Shown here: positions 10,541 through 21,658 of the stretch, piece after piece
Numbering within the stretch: position 1 is the first letter of the stretch
Layout of the letters: each line of letters begins with the position of its first letter
Source of the DNA: Amphirosellinia nigrospora
Lineage: Eukaryota; Ascomycota; Sordariomycetes; Xylariales; Xylariaceae
Assembly (NCBI GenBank): GCA_004123355.1
Contig: SCHM01000003.1
Span: forward strand, 3,491,058 to 3,555,057
Length of the DNA: 64,000 nucleotides
Direction of reading: 5' to 3'
The notes under the pieces: generated by a model
Told to the model about the DNA's origin: nothing
The model's input: the letters and a program-made list of their open reading frames with translations, nothing else
The model's database searches: none
Made by a program: the position numbers and the translations under genes

Positions 10541-12847
10541 TTAGGACTTGGCGAGGGGTTGACCATCTTGATCTTTTGCTCGCCGTACTTCTTGAGACGG
10601 ATAGCCTGGATGGCAATGAAGCCAGTGGTGTCCATGGGAGAGAATCCTTCGAGGGAGTCCATGGATGCATCCTCCTGGAGTACAGGTTGGAAGCGTCGCT
10701 AGATCGGCCGAGAACGTAGGCGTTGCCCTTGTAAGCGGATAGTCTGACGACACCAGTCACGTTGTGCTGGCAGAAAACAACAGAGTTCTCAATCTAGTAG
10801 TTTGTTAGCCCGCCAGCTTTAGATTTGAAGTCGAGATACTTACAAACTCGCGCTCAGGGCTGAAGAACATTCCATTGTACAAAAGACGAGACCAGGTCAG
10901 GCTGACAAACTGATCCCTGAGCTCACGGACGCGGCCGTCCATGACCAAGCCCTCAAGAGACAAGTGGGCCAGACGGGCGACTATACACAGTCAGTACTGT
11001 TTGCATGTCTAATTCTTTGGGCACAAGGGGCTGGCATACTGGTCAATCCTGGGGTACTATGACGCGAAAGTCTACATTAGCTACTATAATTACGTATAAA
11101 GGGAAGGGGAGTTTCAAGTTCAAGTCATCACATACTCGTAACAGCCACTATCCAAAGTTAGTAATAATGGTCTAAGAGTCCAAGGGAGGAGGGGTAAGAC
11201 TCACCGGCTCTTCAATCCGATGAAGCGATTCTCAACAATGTCAACTCGTCCAACGCCGTTTTCATAACCAATCTAAATTGTCATTAGGTAGCTGTTCCAC
11301 GCCAAATGCCAATTGTTCGCGATCAAACGTACCTGGTTGAGCAACTTGAAGGACTCAACGGAATCTGTGGCCTCCTTGTCACCGACAACAACCTTGGAGA
11401 TAAGACTGGTGTTTTCATAAGCATGGCTGTGTAAATTAACCTGGAAAACTAACATACCCCTTCTCGAAGTGGACAGAAAACTCGGTAGACTGGTCAGGAG
11501 CGTCCTTGGGATCCCTGAGAAGTGTGAGTTTAACAGACAACTAAACAGGCAAGATGAAATCTTACTTTGTTCGGTCCCAAAGTTCCTTGGGTGGTGTCTG
11601 GTCGGATCCTCAAGAATACCAGCCTCATACGACGAATGCACAATATTATCATCTTTAGACCATGGTGCCTTAGGGTCGATGAAACAGGGATGTTGTTCTC
11701 GCGGCGAACTTGAGAAGGTCCGCTCGGCCTTGAAATCGCTCAATGAACTCGGGGATCCGCCCTAGAACATGCTTATCAGCAATATTTATTGCAATATTTG
11801 GAAGCATTGCAAACATACAAGGAGCCAGTATCTTAATGGATGGTTTCAGCGCAAGAAAGGCGAGCTCGAATCGAACCTGATCATTTCCTTTGCCAGTCTG
11901 GAAATGGTGAGTAAGCACCCCAAATATCATCTTTCGCAAAGGGATTTACTTACTGCGCCGTGGGAGAGGTAGTCACAATTGTACCTATTAAACATATTAG
12001 ATTGAAAATCAAGAAGGCGAACATTAGTTATATCCAGTCGAAAGATATACATAACCAAATCTGTTGATTATGCCACATTCGCGCCTTTCCTAGCATCCTG
12101 TTGAGCCTCCCGCTTGTTCTTTTACCAGAGTAGATAAATTTATTTCCAGTGAAAAAGCAAGAGACAGGCTCAACTAGGTAATCCAGGAGCCGGGCATACA
12201 GATGGTGCGCAACCAATAGACAGTCGCAAATACCCTTTCCCTCTTAAAGACAAAACGAACAAGGTGAACTTCACGATACATACTTTTCAGCGACTCTGAT
12301 CATTGATTTCGCGATTATGGGCCTAGCTAGGGCAGTGCCGAGCAGGTATTGATCCTCAAAGATGGCGTTGCACATAATGGCACGGCTGACAACATCGTCG
12401 ATAAGCTCCTTCTGAAGGTTCTCAACGACGAACGCTTCAGCACCGAGCTAGAAAACAGTAAGCAAACATTCTTAGAGAATAAAAAATAAAGTAGACCGAT
12501 AAAGGAGTGGAAAGGGCAGAAAGTGGCAAGAGGAGAGTGTGGTGTTGGAGTCTGACCTTCAGAGCTTTAGCCTCAACGGCGGCGAAGTCCTCGATCTGGC
12601 CGACATCTCCGAGGTAACAAACAACTTGGTAGCCCTGCTGGAGAAGCCAGACCAAGATCTATTAAAAGCGATAATGTCAGCTTGCAAAACGGAGAAATCC
12701 AAGGCGTAATTGGAGAGTGAGGCTAACGGTGGAGGTGTCAAGGCCACCAGAGTAGGCGCTAGAGGAAACGGAATGTTAGCAAACATTATTGACGATGAAT
12801 TGAGGGATCGAGGAGGCACTGACAGACAGACACGGCCCCTTAGACAT
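10541..12847 (-). CDS. ARG1: Argininosuccinate synthase
   Basis: Catalyses ATP-dependent condensation of citrulline and aspartate to argininosuccinate, the penultimate step of arginine synthesis, in the cytosol. Exon 1 is tiny (MSKGPCL from the ATG at 12847) and splices into [10 protein letters not shown], the PP-loop ATP-binding motif. Next come [126 protein letters not shown] and a C-terminus GQPLAKS at the stop at 10541. The gene is split by about nine introns, all GT...AG. At least five single-base shifts interrupt otherwise perfect family sequence (two near 11700, one near 11610, one near 10685, one near 10560). I treat these as consensus errors. The 5' leader carries a tandem duplication immediately upstream of the ATG. 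Confidence 0.93.
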
Positions 12848-12855
12848 GATTGCGG

Positions 12856-12909
12856 GTGTCAATCAATCTGGATGTGTTCTTGGTGTCAATTAATCTGGAC
12901 GTGTTCTTG
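12856..12909 (-). repeat. Two 27-nt tandem repeats in the ARG1 5' leader
   Basis: Two head-to-tail 27-nt units (12856-12882 and 12883-12909) differ only by two C/T transitions. The first unit begins nine bases upstream of the ARG1 start codon. On the coding strand each unit contains AATTGACACC or GATTGACACC. A role in translation or transcription of ARG1 is possible but unproven. Confidence 0.8.
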
Positions 12910-13548
12910 GTGTGTGCGTGTGCGGTGATGTGGTTGAGTTGTGGTTGAGTCAAAGATTGGCACCGATTGCGCGGGGGTGGAAAAATCTTTGGCGGGGTGA
13001 GAGAGAGGTAGCATGTTGGAACGGACCCTCCCTGCACAGTATCTACCTAGGTAGGTAACGGGAGAGTCAACCTTGAAATTGATCGATTGGCCCCCGTTAT
13101 TTAGATTAATTACCTTAAGACATTTTGTCCTGCCGTTTAATAAGAACCTTGAAGATGCCGTAATCTCTAACAATCACATGCTTTGACCATCAAACTAGGT
13201 ATTGCTATCCGAAGTCCCGTATATCTCTAGGTAGGTAAGGTATCTACTCCCCCGTCACAAACGCCAGGAAGCAAGCAACCGAGCCAAGTCAGGGTGGCGT
13301 AGTTTAAAGTGACAGGTACCTAACAACTTAAATGGTCGGTTAGTACATACCACTTGTTTGCGTATTCTGAGGTTGATGTCCAACGAGTCTTCCCCCAATC
13401 TCATTATCCTGAAATGGATGCCTATGGTGCATAATTCTCATCTGTTAACAGCAAGAAATATTGGGCTCATGCGATTCAATATATTAGGCCAGTATCAACA
13501 GGACCCATCCACCAGGATACGAGTAAGATGTCTCATAACGACGATATG
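12910..13548. other. ARG1 upstream region
   Basis: No supported gene. It should contain the ARG1 promoter and the 3' region of the transporter gene. CCTAGGTAGGTA words occur at about 13046 and 13228. Confidence 0.45.
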
Positions 13549-15077
13549 CTACCCTGTCTTACCACTATCCGCCTTCGGCCGAGTAGGTACTTGTGTCTTC
13601 TTCTTCTTCGAGTCTAGAGAGTACAAGCCCCCAGCCGAGAACACCACCACGGCTCCCACCAATGTCCCTGTCGCAAGGCGATTGCCGAAAAGCCAAATGC
13701 TCAGCAGCAGACTCACCAACTTGCGTATATTTAACACGATTGTCACAGTCAGTGCCGAAGACTCTGCGGCCAGAAGATTGACGCCCCGGATACAAGCGTA
13801 CTGTGTGAGAACATTGAGTGCCAAATATGTTACCTGACTGGGAAAATAGACGCCCTCAGCAGCCTTTCGCCAGCCTTCTGGTAGAGTCATCAAGCTCGCT
13901 TGGTCTATTGGTAATCGCAACACCAGTGGCGGGCTATCCACAAGACGCGTGAATTGACGAACCAGGGACTTCGTGAACGGAAGAAACAACGGAAGTGAGA
14001 GTAAATGCGAATAGAATAGGTTCTCCTTCCATTGAGGTCCATATTGCCTATACGTCTCCTCCGTGTACAGGCCCATTACTGCTGACAGGGCTTGGGCAAC
14101 GAAGAGAATCCCGAGACCTGTGCTAAAGCTTGGCGTTGACATCTCGTGTGATGGCTCACTTGCGGATTGCTGTCGGTGGTGTTAGTGTACACGTCATCAA
14201 TCAGTGCAGGAAAAAGATTTAAACTTTACCTTGGTTTGTGCATCCGACCAAGCTGCCGTTATGACGCCTATTGTTAGTAACACCACGGCGGTGACCTGAA
14301 TTCGTGAGTATCTCTTGCCGTATAAGCTGCCGGCTACTATGGTAGTTATACTACCGCCAGAACGCAAGATGATATGGACAGGAACTGAGATATCATAACT
14401 AAAGGCGTGGTTGTTGAGCAGGTTGATGCCGAAAAAGAGCACAATGTTTATCAGCCAGCGTCGAATAGGAACCCGATTGGGCCTTATGAAAAATGGGGGC
14501 CTAGTAGCATCAAACTGCGAGACATATCCTGTGACTGCGACGAAGAGAAATTGCACAAAAGTCAAAAGCGTCCCTGTAAGAGCCATGTAGTGAGTGTCTA
14601 TCCGGATACGAATGAGAATCAAGACGAGGTTAGTGTCATGAACATCGTACCGCTCGCTGGTTCAACCCTATGGAACGGTCAGGAACATTTGATGTTGAAA
14701 GAGCGAGGCGGGTAGGGGCCGCGCTCACTTAACGATAGCCTCGAGGGCAAAAACCTGTATTGGCAGCCGTAATCAGCTACCGCCGAGCAAAGAATAAAGG
14801 ACGGGTTTGAACCCACATTAGAGCAACATCCACCAAAAATCAGTGCCAGCATAGCGCCGACGGTGAGCCACTGCGGGATAGTTTCGATGAAGATGCGGCC
14901 GGCAAGGCCCACGAGCTTGGAATGGGTCGATCGTTGGTCGTGTATGCCGTAGAGCTCGGCCTTCTCAAGGGAAGGCGCGGCATTGATAACCTTGGGCGTG
15001 ACGGTGGCGCCATTGCGGGCAACAGCGTGCGATTCACGCAGAGTCTGACGCCTTCGGGGAGCCGAGCGGCTCGTCAT
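13549..15077 (-). CDS. YEA4: UDP-N-acetylglucosamine transporter, UAA/YEA4 family
   Basis: A multi-spanning nucleotide-sugar transporter of the drug/metabolite superfamily, expected in the ER or Golgi to import UDP-GlcNAc. From the ATG at 15077 comes a polar N-terminus, then WLTVGAMLALIFGGCCSN, FALEAIVK after intron 1 (14755-14816), a short exon reading VEPASGTM, then LLTFVQFLFVAVTGY, the hallmark LLNNHAFSYDISVPVHIIL and RSGGSITTIVAG, GKRYSRIQVTAVVLL, and after another intron the second half with ILFVAQALSAVMGLYTEETY and YACIRGVNLLAAESSALTVT, RKLVSLLLSIWLFGN. It ends with a basic, lysine-rich tail at 13549. Length and motif order match the fungal family. I see no frameshift, so the gene looks intact. 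UDP-Glc/Gal specificity cannot be excluded from sequence alone. Confidence 0.88.
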
Positions 15078-16767
15078 TTTGGCGAGGCCGCAGTTTCGCA
15101 GCGCGTGACGGCGAGGGAGTTAGGTGGACAAGGTATTAGTTAAGCGGTAGGAATGCGATATGAGCTGTGCTAATGTCTAGTTAGCCAGGCTGCGTGGTCA
15201 AGTAAACATGCATCGGTTCACCTGGAAGAGGGGGGGGATATCTTGTTGTATCTGTTATAGGTAGCGTACCATGCCTCGAGGTGGTTATCGAAAGGTAAGG
15301 TAGGTTGTTTCTGCAACACCCTGTCAGCGCAATGTGTGTAAGTACGTGAAATCCCCAAACGCCCTCCCTAACCTTCGACCCTCGACCTGGTATCCTGGAA
15401 TCCTGGTATGCTGGTATCCTTCCTTGCGCTACACTTCTAGGGACATGGATTGCGAGTACCAGAATTTGAGCTCAGGGCTGCAGGACGAGATGGAGGATGA
15501 CCCGGAAACTTGAGGTTGCGGCAATGAGTGGGCGATGAGGTACCTGTCTATGTGGCTTGATCGCGCCCTGTTTAAATTTCCTACCCAGGTAGGTAATAGG
15601 TACATATGTTGGCTCAGCGGGTGCAGAGCGGGTACCTTGCCGACGGGATTTAAGACGCGACTACCTTGGTCAGGCTAGGGTGGCCAAGGTTTAAAAGACC
15701 GCGATCTAAATATACAGTACCTTGTGATACCTACTACCGACTTCTAAACCTTATCCACAAAACTAGCCCTTCATGGCTTTTCATAGCTGTTTAGGTACTG
15801 ATATTACTACTAACGCTGGGTAGATACATTCACCTATCAAGGAGGTAAGTACTAAATGATTGGTGCATGTACTGGTGGTTTAGCAAGTCGGGAATTAGCG
15901 GGCGTATCAATACCAGACGTATGTAAGCCCAGCCGGCTATCGAATAGTGCCAGATGTATGGCTATAGCTCTCTTTTTCGTGCCACGGACGCAAAGAAATC
16001 ATCAGGCGAGCTCTAGGTAGATTCATAGCAAGACTGTCAGGCACAGGAGAGTTATGTATTTTAATAGGGACCATATAATGACAATGCCATTTCAGCATAC
16101 CTAAGGCCCCAAAACGGCATCTACATAGTAGCATCAGAGGTAACAGCCTCTTTTCGTTCCTAGGGGACTACTATGTGAGACTGGGTAAAACAGGGAGCTT
16201 CTTTGCAGCGAACTGCTCAAAACATGACTAAGTCCATTCACAAAGTCTTTGGTAATCCTAGTACTTTATCTGTACTGCTGGTCTGTCTTATGTCTATGCT
16301 ATTGAGGTAAGGTAATGATGACAAGGTTGTGCCCTCTGTCCGGAGTTGTCCCCAAATGGAATCACTGTACCCCCCCATACGTCTGTTCTACCTCGGTTGC
16401 TATACGTCTTCCCTTTTTTAATTCCGCTACCCTCTTGGCACATGTGGCGTGAGAGGAGCCGAGCATCCCCATCTTATACGGCGCCTCAGCGTCATGGAAT
16501 AACATCATTTCAAATGCGACGTGACAGCTATCATTGGACAAGGTAGAATATTTGTCGCCGTATGGGCTAAAAAGTAGCTTAGGTTATCAAACGCTAGAGA
16601 CGGTTCCTTGTGGTAGTGGGTCGTGAATCGGTAGGAAGGGGCACGGCCGAGATTATTTCTACTGACACTTGCGAGGCAGACTGACACCATTCATCCTCTG
16701 ATGAGGTGGTAGCTGCAACGTCGCATGACGAGGGAAAGGGACGGGACAATACATCCATTTCTCGCTT
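15078..16767. other. Intergenic region, no supported gene
   Basis: About 1.7 kb between the transporter start and the CDC55 stop. Short open frames exist (for example 15937-16134 minus and 16346-16546 plus), but none has a conserved motif or plausible splice neighbours. A CCCAGGTAGGTA word lies near 15584. Confidence 0.5.
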
Positions 16768-18602
16768 CTACAGCGCAGAAAAGACAAACAGCTGTTTCTA
16801 GTTAGTTTCTTTCAAGTCCAACCAGAGCAGGAGACAGTGTTAGCCAAGACTTACGTTGTTGGTTGCAGCGATTGCGATGCTGTCTTCGAAAGGATGCCAG
16901 CTCATGTGCAGAATCTTCTTGTTGAAATCAATTTGGTCTGCGTCAGTCTCCTTTCGCATCCTCTGACCTTGACCTGCCCCAGCCGCCGGACTACCTGCAC
17001 GTGACCCCCCTTTTTTGCCACCATTTGTCGCCGTAGGGCTTGTTGATGAATTGATGGGCGTCGGTATGCCGACTTTCTTCGCTTTGAAAGCCGACTTATC
17101 GGCCTGTAGAACGACTTCTGTCTCTTTCTCCGGGTCCGAGGGATATATCATGAAGTTATTGTTATAACTTCCCGTCATGACATTCTTGGCATCACCGGAG
17201 AAGACAACTTCGAACTTGTCAAAGATGCTATCGTTTTCATAAGTATCGCATAGCCTTGGCCGAAGATGTTCGTGAATGGGTATCGTCTTCACCGGCTGCC
17301 GTTCCATGTTGACATCCCATATCTTCACGGTGAGGTAATCTCGAGATAGAATGTATCTACCATCATGAGAAAAGCGCACATCAGATATAGAAGATATGAT
17401 CTCTGAGAAGAACGATCTTGACGAGGGATCTTCTTCCTGTTCAAATACTAAATGTATATCAGCAAAGGTGATCGCCATTATCGGGGGAAAGTCTAGTCAT
17501 ATCATACACTTCGCGTGCTGGTCACAGAGGGCACTCTCTCGCATATCGGCGAGCTTGATAGTACCCTTCGAGCTGGCGTACATGAACCAATTGCAGCTAA
17601 CGGGGTGAAATTCAGCGGCAGTTATGACTTCAGTAAGCTCTTCCATGTTTGCAGGCTTGATGTCCACGATGTTGAAGCTCTGATCCTGGATGTTCAAATT
17701 CCACAGGTTGATGCGTAGATCATCACTACTTATAAAGGTTTCACCGTCACTGTTGACACTGATGCTATTGATATGATAGGCATGAGCGTTGGCGTAGGTG
17801 CGCCGAGGAACAGCAGCCACAACCGTATCATGGTGTGTTAGGCGTGGGAGCTTGAGTTCTCCGGGTTCTTGAACTGCATCGGTGGAAGCGGCCGAGGAGT
17901 TCCACCGCCTGCATTGGCTATGTTCCCTGGTGTGACATCTTGTGACAGGTTATTCTCGCTACCACCTTAAGCGACTTCTCGAAAACCTTCCAGAGTTTTA
18001 TCGTCTTGTCATTGGTAGATAGGAGGTAGTGTGATGCGTTTTGACGACGACACCAAATTTTGTTGATCTTCTCTTCGATCTCCAGGGACTTTAGATAATC
18101 GAATTCTGGCTCGTGTGACTGAAATTCCGTGTGGAATTTGTACTCGCAGGTTTTTTTCTACAGAAACGTTAGAATAGGATCGATCGTAAGAATCCACTAG
18201 GAGCGGTGAGGTGGTTCTAGAGCGACGTAAAACTCACGGTTTCGTTCCTCTCAAACAACACAACTCGCCCTCCTTTGTCTCCGGTTGCAAGGTAATTGCC
18301 TGTATGGTCGAACTCGACGGTCGATATGATATCAGCTGCAGGCGCAAGTGTCAGTTAAGGCACTGGATAAGAAATCAAAGTAGTGGACCATGCCGGATTG
18401 ATTCGAGTATCGAGGTTGTGGTGAGACGGAGGAGGTGGCACACCTTCTGTTATGTCCTCAACATCGCCCTTGTCACCGAAACACCTGTATGAGTTAGCGC
18501 ACGTAGTGCGAGGCTCGGCACGGAAACCTGGCGGGGAGTAGGCTGTAGAGGGAGGTGCACGAACTGGGTAAATTTCCACACTGTCGGATCGGCGTCGGCC
18601 AT
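16768..18602 (-). CDS. CDC55: Protein phosphatase 2A regulatory subunit B (PR55/CDC55)
   Basis: WD40 beta-propeller subunit that directs PP2A to substrates in mitosis and morphogenesis. The ATG at 18602 starts [13 protein letters not shown]; exon 2 follows with [13 protein letters not shown], then [77 protein letters not shown], the family signatures [19 protein letters not shown] and [65 protein letters not shown], and a final exon LFVFSAL ending at 16768. A Gly/Ser/Ala-rich insert (about 17040-16960) is typical of filamentous fungi. Two single-base deletions, near 17965 and 17870, break the frame in the least conserved loop; both look like consensus errors because strong homology resumes immediately. 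Confidence 0.93.
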
Positions 18603-20187
18603 GCTTGGTGTAGTGTTGAGCAAATAGGGTGGTAGGGTGGTGAGGTTGCGATCAGGTTGCTGCTAATGCGCCCTCATGGGGAAGACGGTTAGCACACGCA
18701 CCCCAAAGCGGCCGGTCGGGCGGACGTTGCAAGGAGAAAGCAGCAAGAAGATACCTGAATGCTGCTTATGCGGTAGAGAGTAGAGCGATGATGGTAGAGG
18801 GCACGGCGGGTTGGGGAGTTGAGGGGTAGTGGCGGGAACGATGATGATGATGATGGCGGCGGTGATAATGCGCGAGGGTTGGACACAAGGTAGGTAGATA
18901 GGTTTTTGGGGATGTGAGGTGGTACCTAAGCCGTATGCTGGAGTAGGAGACGTCCTGTAGGTCAAGTTTTAGGTACCTAAAGTACCTACCTAAAGGTAAG
19001 TGGTCGGCCGAGCGAGGCGGCAAGACGCTACGCACCTACCAAAGTTAGTACCGGACAGGTAGCCTGCTGGACGGGATTGATGTATGACTTGCTCAACCTC
19101 AAATATGCTTATTATTAGGTCCCAAAAACGCCATGCGAGATTAGGTAGGTAATTACCTATTCACCATGCTTTTAGGGACAACTACATATATGTACACAGA
19201 CACTACATGAATCGATTCTCAAGAAAGTTGAACAATAAATTGATCTCATATGCCCTATTACCGTCGCCTCATTTTGACAGCCTGAGAAAATACATAGTAC
19301 AACTTTAGAAGTACCTAGGTAGATACCTCGACTTTCATGTACCTTGTTGTTAGGGAGCAATGATGTCAAGAGGGGTTACCCAAGCAGCATCTTGCTCACC
19401 TACACAAACAACACACCAGCTTGCATTTTTGATGCCCTGGAAAGCTATGGATTCTGTGGGAAATACCATTATCACCTAGAAACCAATATGGATGGCAATA
19501 CGTGGCTACGTGTGTCAATACCGAACTACAAAAAGGGATTTGTTCGAAGGCTTGTGGATCTACGCCTATAGGTTAGAAGCAGATGGTGGGGTAAAGCTGG
19601 AGGGGATAAACCAGTGCGTTGATCTATTAGCGTAGGTAAGCTGAGACTACACAGGTGGAGTGCACTTTTACCTTTCTTTGGGAAAATCGCGTGATAAGCT
19701 GTGCAGCGTGATTCTATTCCATACCTAAGACAGATAACTTATCACAAGCATGAGCTGACGCGATTTCAGTGAAGAGGACAACATGGGGGCAAAAGGAAAA
19801 GGAAAAGAAAAGGCAAAAGGGAAGAAGTTCCGGACACATCTTCCTCGATATCAAGTGTTCCAACAATAGCAATTGTGACTTGCACGCTGGATCTGCCGTG
19901 TCCCGCCTGCAGCGTGCCAACTTTTTGCACTCTGACAAGGCCGAATCCTCTAGTATAACTCAGCACTCGAAAACGGTGCTTCGAGAGAGGGCACATCTCA
20001 CTGACGCAATTTTCCCGAATGCTCAGTCGCTCCTTAGTACTAGGTGCACTTAGGTCCACCGCCAGGCAAGGCACGGGAAGTACCGCGGCGAGCGGCTTCT
20101 CAGAATTCTCTATAACAACTGAAGACGTTTGTGGCAAATTGGGTGGGAATGGTCTGGATCTAAAGACCGCGCCTCTGCATATTCCTC
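18603..20187. other. Intergenic region with TAGGTACCTA words
   Basis: No supported gene in about 1.6 kb. It includes the CDC55 promoter, an (ATG)n run near 18841, and clustered TAGGTACCTA-type words at 18889, 18972-19000, 19143 and 19313. Short frames such as 19344-19571 plus are unrecognised. Confidence 0.45.
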
Positions 20188-20621
20188 ATGTCGTCCGCAA
20201 TGAACGATGGCTCTGAGGTGGTCGATCTTCTTGAGACAGCGTCAATGGCCAACGAGAACAGTGACGGGTTGTACATGACGGATGAGGAGCTCTTACAACT
20301 ATGTAGAGCATTATTTAAAGAAGGGACGTCAACGGGTACCAGTTGGGACAGCGCACTCAACTTTGTTCCCGAATTCGTACCAAATCGCCGAATGGGCGAT
20401 AGAAGCGGAGTCATCTAATACGGCTGATGCCCTGGAGGTCTGGTTTAGTCAATGGGACAATGTGCTGTCGTCGTATACGGACGACGATCTAAGTCCTCTG
20501 GTCGCAGCGGCACGTCAAGAATTACAAGCTATAACAACAACCCAAAAGGAACTACAAGCAACGGCTAACCGCTCTACGCAGACTTCAACAGATTCTAGCG
20601 CATACCCGGGGCCCTCCTTAA
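20188..20621 (+). CDS. Small conserved fungal protein of unknown function, frameshifted
   Basis: The ATG at 20188 opens MSSAMNDGSEVVDLLETASM, followed by DGLYMTDEELLQLCRALFKE and WDSALNFVPEF. After a shift near 20380 the protein continues IEAESSNTADALEVWFSQWD and DLSPLVAAARQELQ, and after a second shift near 20553 it ends LTALRRLQQILAHTRGPP at the stop 20619-20621. I recall this arrangement (LCRA.FKE, ALNFVPEFV, ALE.WFSQWD) from unnamed proteins of about 140-150 residues in filamentous ascomycetes, but know no function. It is predicted to be all-helical and soluble. Neither neighbour suggests a pathway. Both shifts are single-base and flanked by conserved-looking sequence, so the gene is probably intact in the organism. 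Confidence 0.6.
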
Positions 20622-21658
20622 CCAAGATATCAAGCTGTCGTGTATTTCACCTCGGATTCGGCAACAGTTGGGCATAACAATGGCAGGTTTGGGTTCGTTG
20701 AAACCTCCGATAAACAATCGCTATTGCTCACTCTAGTGGTCAATTACTACCAGGGCTGGATGGACATTTAATGAATGAACAATGCTTGAACTTCCAATGA
20801 TTACATCATACCCCTGTTGCTGCGACTGCGTACAGTTATGTACCGAATTTAGATACCGCCTGGAACAATATATACTTCTTCGAAGGTATTGAAGTGTGTA
20901 GGTATCTATCACAACACCTGGGCCTCTACCTACCGACCTTCGACGATGATGAATTTCCAACCCCAATTGATTCTACCTACCTGTTAGGTAGTAGCCGATG
21001 CCCCAATACAAATTATATGCATATATACGTATCCGCTATCAGCCCTGATGAATTGTGGCAGGTGCCGGACCTGACAACATTGCACATTCCAGGTTCCGGG
21101 CACCTAACCTACCTAAACCCTACCTACGGTAGGCCCATGCCTAAGGTATACATACCTACCTACGGTGGAATGGGGTGTCCCTAGCAAAGCAGCGGTCACT
21201 ACCTACCTACCCTGTACAGTACTAGTACACGCAAATGTCCGTAAATAAACCTGCATTGAGGTCAATTTTTTAGCAGCAAATCGCATTAATCGCAATCAAG
21301 ATAATCACCGGCTGCAGCAGACGCTGTTACGCCATACACTTTTTCCTACCTAACCTGTGCCCCAAAAACTAGCAACTCCTCGACTCGATCCTGTCACAAT
21401 ACCTTGGTGCACTGGTCCTCTCGCCGCCCATCCAGGGAGAGTCTTCTGCCCACATTCAATTTCTGTTGAGCTAGACTGTCTGTGCATCTGTCCCCGTCGT
21501 CTTGCGTTCGCTTGAGCCAATAGCCTCACGCCTAGCAAGGTAGGCTGCAAAAGACGTAGAGAGTTTTATATTGCCCCCTCTACGCAAACCGGATCGCTTT
21601 TTTTTTCCTGTTGAAATTGGGCCTGCACCTTCCTCTCTTGTCTCTTGTGTGACTTACC
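20622..21658. other. DNM1 upstream region
   Basis: No supported gene. It contains a dense cluster of CCTACCTA/TAGGTA words between about 20980 and 21210 and a T10 tract (about 21599-21606) just upstream of the DNM1 start, as often seen in fungal leaders. Confidence 0.45.

Noticed and set aside
12840-13037. Minus-strand frame with a twice-repeated KNTSRLIDT peptide
   Set aside because: It is the translation of the tandem repeat in the ARG1 leader; no start or family support, so kept as a repeat, not a gene.
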